DNA of 64,000 bases from Buddleja alternifolia. Lineage: Eukaryota > Streptophyta > Magnoliopsida > Lamiales > Scrophulariaceae. The translations under genes and the position numbers were made by a program. Below, in pieces: positions 35,211-45,260 of the stretch. Positions within the stretch are counted from its first letter, which is position 1. Each line of letters starts with the position of its first letter. The notes below the pieces were generated by a model. It saw only the letters and a program-made list of their open reading frames with translations, was not told where the DNA came from and ran no database searches. The DNA is taken from the NCBI GenBank assembly GCA_019426215.1, contig CM033408.1, positions 24,841,953-24,905,952 on the forward strand, written 5' to 3'.

Positions 35211-35361
35211 CGACCTACAAAAGACAAATAATACAGAAGTTAGATTCATATAAATTTGGCAGATTCATTTGGCAATAATAAATTTCAAATAGACGTAATA
35301 AATACAGAAGTTATCTTCATATAAATTTGGCAGATTCATTTGGAACCAATCGATGAAACTC

Positions 35362-37953
35362 TTATAAATTCATTTGGCATATAAATTTCTGTTTTTCTTC
35401 AAAATGCTTTCGGAACCAATCGATGAAACTCTTATTATGCTCTCTTGAAATCCAACTCTCATTTTTAATTGGATTGAATCTCCTAAGTTGGTTCTTATGC
35501 TCTTCAACATATGGGTCAACCTCATCGGTGTTGTGGAGCACATATAGGTGTGCCTGATCCCTTTGTGTAATATGAACACTAGCTAATTGTTTTCCCATTA
35601 ATCCGACTCCTTCTGTTCCCCCTCCCACAACATGAGACTTTGGGAGCTCTGCAACATTAGAATCTGTCAGATACTCTGTGCAAAATGTAATGGCTTCATC
35701 AACTATGTACCGTTCAACAATGCAACCTTCCGGTCGACTACGATTTTTCACGTAGCCTTTCAATACCTTCATATAACGCTCAGCCGGATACATAGATCTC
35801 ATAAAAGCCGGTCCACATAGTTGAGTCTCTCTAACCAAGTGAATGGGAAGATGAGTCATTATATCAAAAAAAGCAGGTGGAAAATACATTTCAAGCTCAC
35901 ACAAAGTGATGACAATTTGTTTTTGAAGTGCAGGAAATTGCTCAGGATCAAACACCTTGCTCCACATTGCTTTGAAGAAGAAACACAATTTAGTTATCGT
36001 GTCTCTCACCTTTTTTGGCAAAATGGCCCGTATAGCAATTGGTAGCAAATGATCCATGATTACATGACAATCGTGAGTCTTCAAGTGTTTTAGCTTCAAA
36101 TCCTTCATTGATACAAGACTGCTAATGTTTGAAGAATACCCTTCTGGAACTTTCACTCCATTAAGAAACTCACATAATGCAATTTTTTCTTTCCTGGCTA
36201 GAGTGTGAGCTGCTGGAGGCAAATAAGTACGTTTCCCCTTATTTGTTGGTGTCAATTTTCCTCTTATCTTCATTTCAACCAAGTCTAACCGTGCCTTTAC
36301 GCCATCTTTTGTCTTTCCGGGCACATTTAGAAGTGTTCCAATGACGCTATCAAATACATTTTTCTCAATATGCATTATATCGAGAAAATGTCTAACATGT
36401 AAAGACGTCCAATACGGCAACTCAAAGAAAATTGACTTTTTTTTCCACCCAGTTTTTGCAAGGCCACATGCAAAAGTCTTTCCAAATTTAACCTCCAAGT
36501 CTCTTACATTTTCAAACACTTCTTCACCAGTTAAGCACTTAGGAGCTCGACCTTCTTCTATATTCCCATTGAAAGCTTTCTTCCACCGACGATATCGATG
36601 GTTCCGATTTAGCCATCTCCGATGCCCTTGGAATGCATATTTCTGGGAGTGTGTCAATCGATATTGATCTGTACTCTTCACACATATGGGGCATCCACAT
36701 TGGCCATGTACACCATATCCCTCGAGGTTTGCTCTTGCCGGAAAATCATTGATTGTTCCAAATAACATGACTCTGAGATTAAAATTTTCTTCTCTCAACC
36801 CGTCATATACTTGAACACCGGTGTCCCACAACACCTTCAAATCCTCAATTAAAGGGGTCAAGTAGACATCTATATCATTTCCAGGTTGTTTCGGCCCAGA
36901 AATGAGTATAGGCATCATTATATGCTCTCGCTTCATGCATCGCGATGGGGGAAGGTTGTAGATCATCAAAATCACCGGCCATGTACTATGTGAGCTGCTT
37001 TGCAAGCCATGAGGGTTCATGCCATCTGTAGCCAATACAAGGCGCAGGTTTCTTGATTCTTCACCAAATTCAGGGAAATCATCATCAATCTTTTTCCATT
37101 GAGGAGAATCTGAGGGATGTCGAATCTTGTCATCTTCAATCCTTTCTTCAAACCTTCTATCAGCATGCCATGTCAAGTCCTTGGCTAACTCTTTACTACT
37201 GTACATGCGTTTAAATCGTGGTATTATAGGCAAATACCACATGGTTTTGACAGGCGTAGATCCATTCTTCTTGTACCGTGAGGCGCCACATTTTGGACAG
37301 GCCTTCAATGATGCATAGTCAATTCTAAATAATACGCAATCATTGAGACACGCATGTATCCTCTCATATCCCATGCCAATTGAGGTTAACATCCGTTTAG
37401 CCTCATAAGTACGATTAGGTAACACATTATCCTCAGGTAGCATGCTTTTTAATAAACCAAGCAAGTCTGTGAAACTCTTATCACTCCACCCATTGTTGGC
37501 TTTTAACTTATATAGGTTAAGAACTGTTTTCAATCTCGTGAATTTACTACCACTATACAGTGGTGTCTTTGAATCACTTGTCAAATTGTCAAACATTTTA
37601 GGACAATTTCGCAAATCCTCCTCAATCACATTTGTCATCTCCTCCAAACGATCAGGCTCATAATCATTCATGTTGAAATCGTGTGATGGATATGATGTAC
37701 CACCCAAATCATCCAACGGGACACTGCTTTCACCGTGTCTTGTCCAACGTTTGTAGCTTTTATCAATTCCATTACACACCAAATGATCTTCCAACTCACG
37801 TGGACTAATTCTCTTTCCAAAACAACAACGTAAACACGGGCAAGTGATCCTAGTTCGATCTGGTGCATGGTCAACCGCAAACTTTATGAACTCTTTCACA
37901 CCTTTCTCATACTGTTCCGACATACGATCTGCTAAAATCCAACTTCGATCCAT
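35362..37953 (-). CDS. CACTA transposase, TNPD/TNP2 type (863 aa)
   Basis: One uninterrupted exon starting MDRSWILADRMS. Residues 3-75 form the transposase-associated domain with a CPCLRCCFGKR cysteine cluster and WTRHGE. Residues about 195-430 are the tnp2 domain: ACPKCGASRYK, then LVLATDGMNPHG (Asp310), FGTINDFPARANL (Asp403) and GQCGCPIC. HFLDIMHIEKNVFD (Asp525, Glu530) follows. Asp310, Asp403 and Glu530 are plausible catalytic acids of the DDE type. Residues about 620-765 match DUF4218 (DCHVIMDHLLPIAIRA, LVRETQLCGPAFMRSMYPAE, RYMKVLKGYVKNRSRPEGC). The protein would bind element ends with the TnpA-like partner and cut and rejoin DNA in the nucleus. It ends soon after FIDWFRKHFEE, without the DUF4216-like tail many relatives carry. 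It may be C-terminally truncated. Confidence 0.93.
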   Translation of the reverse strand: MDRSWILADRMSEQYEKGVKEFIKFAVDHAPDRTRITCPCLRCCFGKRISPRELEDHLVCNGIDKSYKRWTRHGESSVPLDDLGGTSYPSHDFNMNDYEPDRLEEMTNVIEEDLRNCPKMFDNLTSDSKTPLYSGSKFTRLKTVLNLYKLKANNGWSDKSFTDLLGLLKSMLPEDNVLPNRTYEAKRMLTSIGMGYERIHACLNDCVLFRIDYASLKACPKCGASRYKKNGSTPVKTMWYLPIIPRFKRMYSSKELAKDLTWHADRRFEERIEDDKIRHPSDSPQWKKIDDDFPEFGEESRNLRLVLATDGMNPHGLQSSSHSTWPVILMIYNLPPSRCMKREHIMMPILISGPKQPGNDIDVYLTPLIEDLKVLWDTGVQVYDGLREENFNLRVMLFGTINDFPARANLEGYGVHGQCGCPICVKSTDQYRLTHSQKYAFQGHRRWLNRNHRYRRWKKAFNGNIEEGRAPKCLTGEEVFENVRDLEVKFGKTFACGLAKTGWKKKSIFFELPYWTSLHVRHFLDIMHIEKNVFDSVIGTLLNVPGKTKDGVKARLDLVEMKIRGKLTPTNKGKRTYLPPAAHTLARKEKIALCEFLNGVKVPEGYSSNISSLVSMKDLKLKHLKTHDCHVIMDHLLPIAIRAILPKKVRDTITKLCFFFKAMWSKVFDPEQFPALQKQIVITLCELEMYFPPAFFDIMTHLPIHLVRETQLCGPAFMRSMYPAERYMKVLKGYVKNRSRPEGCIVERYIVDEAITFCTEYLTDSNVAELPKSHVVGGGTEGVGLMGKQLASVHITQRDQAHLYVLHNTDEVDPYVEEHKNQLRRFNPIKNESWISREHNKSFIDWFRKHFEEKQKFICQMNL

Positions 37954-38053
37954 TTTGATTCTAAATTAATCAAATTAAACAATTTTATCATCAGTTGATA
38001 GTTAAATTAATTAAATAATTTGTATTTTAATTTATTTCCCATTATTCTAGAAA

Positions 38054-38589
38054 AAATTCAGCAGAGTAACAACGCAAAAATTACTACCAAGTTCTCGACT
38101 TAATCTTCACCCGGTTAGGTTGAATCCAACAAAATTCGAATCTGACGATCCGCTAAAATCCAATTTCAATCTTAATTAATTATATTTTCAGCAACTACAA
38201 ATATTGATCACCAGTCGGATCACATAAATCACATAAAACTATAGATAAAACATTATATTTTCAGCAACTAAGTATAAATATAGATCACCAGTTGGATCAA
38301 TGTACCCTAAACCACCAAATAACCACAATTTAATCTCAAATCAAACGGAATTAACACCCGACTAACTAAAATTAATACTAAATTCAGTCAAATTCCTAGT
38401 TCCCTTAAATTTTTTATACACCCACACATACACAAATACACGCACACATACACAAATATATATACATACACTCATATATGCATACACCCACATATACACA
38501 AATACAAGCACACATACACAAATATATATACATACACTCATATATGCATACACCCATATACATACATCTATACATACTCTATGTGTGTG

Positions 38590-38620
<31 letters not shown>

Positions 38621-39100
38621 CTAAAAGAAAATACCAAAACTAAATGGACCACGGCGGCGGAAGCGGAGGTGGGCGGCAGGGGCAGCGGCGGCGGAGGTCG
38701 GCGGCGGCGGCGGCGGAGGTCGGCTGCGGCGGCGGCGGTGGTAGAGAGAGAGAGAGAGAAAAACCGAGAGAGAGAGAGCAAAACCGAGAGAGAGAGAGAA
38801 AAACCGAGAGAGAGAGAGAAAACGGGAGGGGGGCGGCGGATGGTGGTGGTGGTGGTGGTGGTGAGAGAGAGAAAAACCGAGAGAGAGAGAGAGAGAAAAA
38901 CCGAGAGAGAGGGCTAGATATCTAGAGAGAGAAAAAGAGATCTAGGGGGGCGGCGGACGGTGGTCTCGCGATGGTGGAGGTGGTGGTGGTGGTGGTGGTG
39001 GTGGTGGTGGTGGTGGTGAGAGAGTTGAGAGAGAGAGAGAGTGAGTAGGTGGTGAGAGTGAGAGTGAGAGTGAGGGGGGGCCGGGTTGTAGAAAACCCGG
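38054..39100 (-). promoter_or_regulatory. CACTA leader/promoter region with simple repeats
   Basis: Between the transposase start and the subterminal array lie, in transcription order: GGT/CCA and GA/CT tracts and CGG-rich sequence (38645-39075), the TATA-rich minisatellite (38415-38620), and GATCACCAGTTGGATC repeats (38200-38300). En/Spm-type elements transcribe both genes from a promoter at this end, so the region probably holds it; the start site is not identifiable. ORFs over the GA and CGG repeats on both strands are artefacts. Confidence 0.55.
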
Positions 39101-39104
39101 CCCT

Positions 39105-39470
39105 TGTGCCAGCGGTTCTGTCGAACCGCTGGCACATGTCTGTTTGTGGCAGCGGTTCGGCTAGAACCGCTGCCACAAAGTACACTTCTGGCAGCGGTTC
39201 GGCTAGAACCGCTGCCACAAAGTACACTTCTAGCAGCGGTTCGGCCGAACCGCTGCCATACGTGCGCTTTGTGGCGGCGGTTCGGCCGAACCGCTGCCAT
39301 ACGTGTGCTTTTTGGCAGCGGTTCTGGCCGAACCGCTGCCACATTCAAAATATTTTTTTTTTTTTTTTCTGAAACCTATGCCAGCGTTTTGGCTCGAACC
39401 GCTGTCATAGGTCCGAACCGAATGCCACTTTTTACATCAGTTTTCAAAACCGCTGTCATAGGTGCGCTGT
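39105..39470. repeat. CACTA subterminal repeats, 5' end of element
   Basis: At least seven palindromic units of the type GGCAGCGGTTCGGC...GAACCGCTGCC, spaced about 50 bp. Most read GCAGCGG with GCC flanks, unlike the ACAGCGGTT form of the small element. They are probable transposase/TnpA-like binding sites and strong hairpin formers. Confidence 0.88.
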
Positions 39471-39493
39471 AATAGGACTTTTTTGTGGTAGTG

Positions 39494-39812
39494 TACGTTG
39501 AAAAAGAACTGTTAGCTGTGATTTTGACAAATTTCAATCTTATCTTGTCCTTAAGAAAGTAATATATACACTGATCACTCTGCCTTGAAATACCTGCTTG
39601 CTAAAAAAGATGCGAAACCTAGACTACTTAGATGGATCTTACTACAAGAAGAATTTGATTTAGAAATAAAAAATAAGAAGGGAACTGAGAATGTAGTAGC
39701 TGATCACCTCTCTAGACTAGAGTTAGTTGATAAGAAACTAGATAAGACCCCAATAGGAGAAGAACTCTCGGTTGAGCAACTTTTTGCTCTATCTGCAATC
39801 ATAACCCTTTGA
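39494..39812 (+). pseudogene. RNase H continuation of the Athila-type element
   Basis: After the CACTA insertion the frame resumes as VEKELLAVILTNFN with one disrupted stretch. It then reads [39 protein letters not shown] and HLSRLE, the C-terminal end of gypsy RNase H. The open part spans 39585-39812 and ends in TGA. Confidence 0.85.
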
Positions 39813-39869
39813 TATGCTGATTATGCTAATTTTATTATTGCTAGAATTACACCATTTGATCGAATTTTT

Positions 39870-41084
39870 CATCAACAAAAGAAATTTTTAAAAGATGTTC
39901 GGCACTATCTGTGGGAAGAGCCCTACTTATTTAAAATTAGAGTAGATGGAGTTATCAGGCGTTGTGTACTCGAGGAAGAAATGACATCTGTCTTGGCTCA
40001 CTATCACGACATGTTTGTAGGTGGCCACTTTGGGCCCTCTAAAACTGCTGCCAAGGTTCTACAATTAGGTTTCTTCTGGCCTACTTCATTTAAAGATGCA
40101 TACTCTTATGTTCAATCATGTGATAGATGCCAAAGGGTAGGTAATATCTCTAAACGACACGAAATGCCTATGAATAATGTGCTAAAATGTGAATTGTTTG
40201 ATGCATGGGTAATAGATTTTATGGGACCCTTTCCTAGATTTTGTTCAAATAAGTACATTCTTGTTGTTGTTGACTATGTACCCAAATGGGTCGAAGCCAA
40301 GGTTTTGCAAACTAATGATGATAAGGTTGTTCTTAGATTCTTGAAAAAAAAATGAATTTGTACTTGATTTGACACCCTAGAGCAATAATAAGTGATGGAT
40401 GCACACATTTTCATAATAAGCAGTTTGAAAATCTATTAAACAAACATGGGGTGAAATATAAAACCTCGACCCCTTATCATCCTCAAACTAGTGGGTAAGT
40501 GGAAGTGTCTAATAGAGAAATTAAATGGATTCTGGAAAAAATGGTAAATAGCCTTAGGACTGATTTGTCTCTTAAATGAGATGATGCATTGTGGGCTTAC
40601 CGTACTGCTTTTAAAACCCTTATTGGTATGTCCCCCTATCGTCTTGTCTTTGGTAAAGCATGTCACTTTCCTGTCGAAATTGAACATCGTGCTTATTGGG
40701 TTATCAAGTTTCTTAACTTTGATGCAAGTGTTGTAGGTGTGGAGACACAATACATACGAGAATGCGAAACTCTACAAGGAACGGATCAAGAATTGGCATG
40801 ATAAGCATATTCTTTCCTGGGAATTTGAGGAAGGCGAGGTGGTGTTGATGTACAACTGAAGACTCAAACTCTTTCCGAAAAAACTCAAGTCTCGGTGGTC
40901 GGGACCTTTTCGTGTCACACATGTGTATTCCTTGGGAGCTGTGGAACTTATCACCAATGACGAACAAGTTTTCTTGACCAATGGCCACCGGCTGAAATAC
41001 TACTTGGGAGCTGACTGGCTGTCAAGCTTAGTGGTCCATCGACTTAAGTCGCCTCTGAATAGTCAAGCTATTGACTATAAATGA
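39870..41084 (+). pseudogene. Integrase of the Athila-type element, broken
   Basis: The zinc-binding N-terminus is seen in 39981-40355: [20 protein letters not shown] and [16 protein letters not shown], with the His and Cys pairs present. The catalytic core follows: [20 protein letters not shown] with the first Asp. After a frameshift near 40350 come IISDGCTHFHNKQFENLLNK with the second Asp and YHPQTSG, then VEVSNREIKWILEKM with the Glu. Stops interrupt at about 40355, 40498 and 40579. The C-terminus includes [14 protein letters not shown] and [13 protein letters not shown] and ends at TGA 41082-41084. The catalytic triad survives but in separate frames. Confidence 0.87.
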
Positions 41085-41142
41085 GTGTTTCTTGGAAGGC
41101 AACCCAGGCTTCTTGTTTTTCGTTGCTTTTGTTAGTTTTTAG

Positions 41143-41905
41143 CAATGTTTTTAAACTCGGACCGGACCGGATGGTCCAGCCAGTTAAACCGCGAACCGGT
41201 CAAAGGTCCGGTCCGGCTATACGATAAAACGGGCTGGTTGTTGACCCAGTTTGAACTGGCCAAAAACCGGTCAAAACGGCGAATCGGGCCCACTGGTTCT
41301 ACAACATTTCTCTCTTCCTATTGTAGCCATGATTTCTTTCAACTTCCTGTCATGATGCAATTTTTCTCAAATTTTTTTCTTTTGGTTTTTTAGACAAGAA
41401 AATATAATAAATAGGCTTGAAGAAGGAGATGGTTGAGATAAAACAAATATTTTGAGGGATAATTATCTTACCAAATACCAGCTATGGTGGTTTTGAAGAA
41501 GAACCAAAACTCTGTTAAGCTTTAAGATGAAGAACAACAGAAAATGAAGAACGAAAAACGAGAGAGAAAAGAGAGAGAGAAGAAAAAGAAGAAGAAGAAG
41601 AGGGAAGTAAGGACTTGTTGGGAAAAGAGAAATAAAAGCTGCCATTGTCTTTTCAAAATTTTGTACTTTTTTCTCTCCATTAATACTTTTTAATTTTAAA
41701 TAAGTTACAATTCAATATTATCATTATGTTATTTCATTATTTCACACGTGGAATTGTTTAATAATTTTTTGACATGAATATATATATAAAATAATATATA
41801 TAGCGAGTTGACCGGTTTTTTCATACTTGTCCAATCGATCGAACCGGTAACCAGTGACCCAGTTAATTATCCATTTTGATCACCGGACCGGGTTTAAAAA
41901 CATTG
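41143..41905. mobile_element. hAT-like MITE, 763 bp, perfect 8-bp TSD
   Basis: Termini CAATGTTTTTAAACTCGGAC and, at the right, GGACCGGGTTTAAAAACATTG are inverted repeats of about 23 bp. The flanking direct repeat GTTTTTAG is perfect (41135-41142 and 41906-41913). Subterminal regions are rich in CCGGTC/GACCGG motifs. There is no transposase ORF. It inserted into the post-integrase spacer of the Athila-type element. Confidence 0.88.
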
Positions 41906-42808
41906 GTTTTTAGTTGCTTTTGTTTTCGCATTTTGATCTTTCGTTTTTGTTTTTGTTGTTTTTGATCGCAGGACAATATGTCGGAAGAAAGAATTTTAGC
42001 ACTGCTCCTAACATTCGAATGTCGGAATTCCAACGTTCAAACATTACATTGAAAAAAATTTGGGTTGCTTCTACCTCTAACGTTCGAACGTCAGGTTTAA
42101 TAAGAGAAAAAATAAATAAACTCGTCAAAGCAGTCTTCTTCCCCAATTCAAAATCCTCAAGTCCAATCCCTAATTTTCAAATTTGCCACCACCTTCCCCA
42201 CCCAATCCCTAATTTCCTTCACCACCGCAACGCTACCATCTCTCCAAATCGCCAATTCCAACCCCAATCCACCCATTTCACAATTAACCACCAAATCGAC
42301 AATAATCACATACCATCTCTTGAATATCGTTGCCGTCACATACCTCCACAGCCGAAAATCACACTACAGTCATCAATCACTGCCTCTGCTACCACCTACT
42401 CACTGTTTCGCCCCTGTTTTAGGTAACGCTTGAATGCTGGCATTGTAATGTTCGAACGTCCTGTCCAGAGCTGAATTTCTGATTTTTAAAATTGAAAATT
42501 TCAACTTGGTGAGTGATTAGATTGACCTCGACTTCTTAATTTTTTTAGAATTATAAGCCGTGTGGGGCTCATGTGCTATATTATATTTGTGTGGGTGAAG
42601 TTTTACTTTGTTGTTAGAGTTTGAATTTTGGGTTGTTGAAGAAGTTTGGGGGTGTGAATTTGATTGTTGGATTTTGCGGGCTGTTGTTGGCGTTGATTGG
42701 ATTGTTTGGGTTGCATTGGTTGGATAATATGAAATAGAAAGGACTAAAGGTAAAAATGCAGGAGAGGGCACCATGCAGGGTTAGGATCCCGAGAAAACAA
42801 AGGTCGAC

Positions 42809-43730
42809 GTGAGTACTGTTGCCCTCGACCCTCGGTTTGAGGATTTAGAGGTTCAGGTTACTTATAGGAGGCTCCATGCGCGTTTGATACACAAAGAGCG
42901 TTCCCTACTCATTCAGAAGCAAACGGTTAAGGCACTTCTCCTATTCCAAAAATGGCAGCCGTATTATGAGGAACCGCACAAGATACATTCTGCCTGGGTG
43001 CAAGATTTTTCTGCTACAGCCGTGGTCAATGATAAAAAATCGATAAATTATAGGTGCATATATACGGTCACGGTGAGGGGCAAGGATGTTGTTTTCTATA
43101 ATGACATGATCAGAAAGTGCCTCGGTCTCCCAGTTATGCCAACTAACTGTTCTTATAGCACTTTGGTGCGCCACCACTACAGTGCAGTAGATTTTGACGC
43201 GGTTATAAAGGAACTAGATATAGTGGGGGCATAGTACGTGGAAGAATAATACCATGATTCGGTAGTGGGAGTTGAAGTCCGATGATGTAATTTAGTATGA
43301 GATTGTGCCCATTGCATTATGCCGACTATGAACAAGTCGGAGGTAACCAAGGATAGGGCTATTCTGATATATGCGATAATGAAGAGGATGGAGGTCAACA
43401 TTGTCAAGTTGATTTATTCGGCCTTGCAGAACCAGATCAAGAAACTGCCTGGGGAAGACCCCTCTGCCCCACCTAAGAAGAAAGCTCCATTTATTTTTCC
43501 ATCCCTGATTAGTGCTTTATGTCAAAGCTAGCATGTGGAGCGGTATCCGGATGAGGAATTTGATGCTCCATGTCTGATTTTGGAATACACTAGCAAGCTC
43601 CGCCAGGCGAGAAAGAATAAGAGGCCCCACACTACTCCGACTAGTAGCGAGGGATCGAGTAGTTAGCCACAGAGATCGGGTCTATACGAGACTGATTCAG
43701 AGACGGCACTTAGACATAAGATGACTCAAA
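42809..43730 (+). pseudogene. Envelope-position ORF of the Athila-type element (plant transposon protein domain)
   Basis: 42809-43234 encodes a 141-aa frame with FQKWQPYYEEPHKIHSAWVQ, DFSATAVVN and TVRGKDVVFYNDMIRKCLGL. After a short broken stretch, 43319-43531 continues with KSEVTKDRAILIYAIMKRME, VNIVKLIYSALQNQI and FIFPSLISALCQS; a stop follows. It reads on to about 43730 as a low-complexity tail (YTSKLRQARKNKRPHT). The motifs match the 'putative plant transposon protein' domain seen in Athila-type and related retrotransposons. This ORF sits downstream of pol in the position some elements use for an envelope-like gene. No signal peptide or membrane segment is evident. Broken by at least two stops. 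Confidence 0.72.
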
Positions 43731-43739
43731 TCCGGTTAG

Positions 43740-43776
43740 GTCAGTCCGTGATGTTGACTAACATGCAGATGATGAC

Positions 43777-43814
<38 letters not shown>

Positions 43815-45260
43815 ACAAAGGATAGGGTTTTATCATGCAACAAAAATACTTCGACTTCGAATGGGTAGAATATATTTTCTGTCCCGCTCCCAGTAAATTT
43901 CTAATAGAAATCCAATTCAACTTCATTTTAGGAAATAAAATTAAATAAAATTTACAGATATGTGAACCCTTTAATTGTAATTTGTTGATTAACTATTTAA
44001 TTTGATTGTATTCTATACTTTTTTTTTAAAAAAATTATAAACGAAGGGGATACCTTGACCCGACAAACTCGGGTCGATAGTATTTAGTCATGGGCACACA
44101 GACTCTATAAGACTCCAAATAAGGAGAGAAAAGTCACAACTTATGACAACCTAGAATTGAACTCAAGACCTCCTACATGAATTGTAAGCTGATACTACTA
44201 GGTTGACAAACCTTGGGTTGTATTTGATACTATATATAATCCCAGTTAGTTAAATACGGGATCGGAAAAATTCATCATTAATTACGTACTAGTATATTGC
44301 GAAATTTTCTTGAAAGTTAGGGTGAGAAAATCAGCTAAAAAATACGAAACGAGAAATAAATAAATTCGTAGACGAACGATTATATTACGAATACAAATGA
44401 ACTATTCGGGAGTAAAAACACAACTTATTTTCATATAAATTTGAAAGATATATTGCTTGTCCTCACTTTTATTTTATTAAAAAAAATTACATGAGTCTCT
44501 AGTCGACAATAAATAATGATTTATTTTGATAAATTATCATCGTTCGTTGGTTTTTGATTGGATAATATTGAATTAGTACTTATAAAAATTAATTATAGTT
44601 TTGAGTTTTAAATTCAAAATAATATCTTTATTAAAATTAGAATCTTATTCATCAAGTATAATGAGGAATACGTAAATATGTGTACTAAATGGTTTAACTC
44701 AAAAATACAAGTATTGTTCGTTATGTTTGGGTTGCAAAAGGGGAACATAAATATTTTTCAATTATACGTCCGTATATATTGAGTGTTTGAAATGTACCTA
44801 AATTGTTTAAATATATTTTTAATCCAATAAACACATACATTTCAGATACATATTCAAGAATACATTTAGAGTCTTGATTGACATTGTGCAACTCAACAAC
44901 GTGAAAGAATCTATTCGACAATAGTAGAACAAAGAGAAGGATATCTTGCTCGGCGACGTGCCGCCTATCAAAGACGTAGGGTACAAAAAATATATCTTAA
45001 TGGTTCGGGTGCAAATGCATACCGCCCTAATCACTACGGACTACCAGGGACTGGGCCAGCAGCTGGTGGTGGCACCCGCCCTCCTTCAACTTTGAGAAAA
45101 TAACATTTTTGCCCTACAAATTCCTTATATTCGATATTTTGCCCCTCCCAAAAAAATTCCAAAAATATCAAGTTCGATCCCTTTTCTTGGTATTCGCCCC
45201 CCGAAATATAAATCCCGTCTCCATCCCCGATAACAACCTCAAAAGTTAACTTGTACAATC
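43740..45260. other. Intergenic, simple repeats and a SINE-like copy
   Basis: TA/CA dinucleotide runs at about 43776-43814 end the recognisable Athila-type sequence. The rest is AT-rich with no gene recognised, apart from the SINE-like copy listed at 44050-44225. Confidence 0.5.
44050..44225 (-). repeat. SINE-like (tRNA-derived) copy
   Basis: On the minus strand an A-box-like TAGTAGTATCAGC (44188-44200) is followed by a B-box-like GAGTTCAATTCTA (44152-44164), about 24 bases apart. This is the head structure of a tRNA-derived SINE. The tail end near 44050 is A/T-rich. Target duplications were not determined. Confidence 0.5.

Larger units (their letters stand above)
31433..39493 (-). mobile_element. 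CACTA (En/Spm) DNA transposon, 8061 bp, apparently intact
   Basis: Inverted termini are CACTACTACAAAAATGACC at the left and, as reverse complement of the right end, CACTACCACAAAAAAGTCC. A perfect TSD TAC lies at 31430-31432 and 39494-39496. Removing the element and one TAC rejoins the host RNase H reading. Subterminal palindromic arrays lie at 31455-31690 and 39105-39470. Two genes run on the minus strand: the transposase (35362-37953), then the ORF1/Ulp1-like gene (31946-35210). The right side (38.0-39.1 kb) is the leader, with GA, CGG and GGT simple repeats and the TGTG minisatellite. Size, gene order and termini fit an autonomous plant CACTA element. Confidence 0.95.
26355..43790 (+). mobile_element. 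Athila-type Ty3/gypsy retrotransposon, decayed, with nested insertions
   Basis: Order on the plus strand: 5' LTR, Asp-type primer-binding site, gag, protease, reverse transcriptase, RNase H, integrase, then an extra ORF in the envelope position. That architecture is characteristic of the Athila lineage. It is interrupted by an 8061-bp CACTA (31433-39493) inside RNase H and a 763-bp hAT-like MITE (41143-41905) after pol. Every coding domain carries stops or frameshifts. No 3' LTR is recognised; similarity is lost after about 43790 in TA/CA simple repeats. ACGTTCGAACGT-type motifs are dispersed through LTR, gag-pro linker and post-pol regions. Confidence 0.85.

Noticed and set aside
38585..38925. 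Overlapping plus-strand ORFs rich in Gly, Arg and Glu
   Set aside because: They translate CGG, GGT and GA simple repeats in the CACTA leader; no homology motif, and several frames are open at once because of the repeats.
38914..39372. ORFs of about 105-145 codons on both strands with His-rich and repeated segments
   Set aside because: They translate the GGT tract and the palindromic subterminal array, which is open in several frames on both strands.
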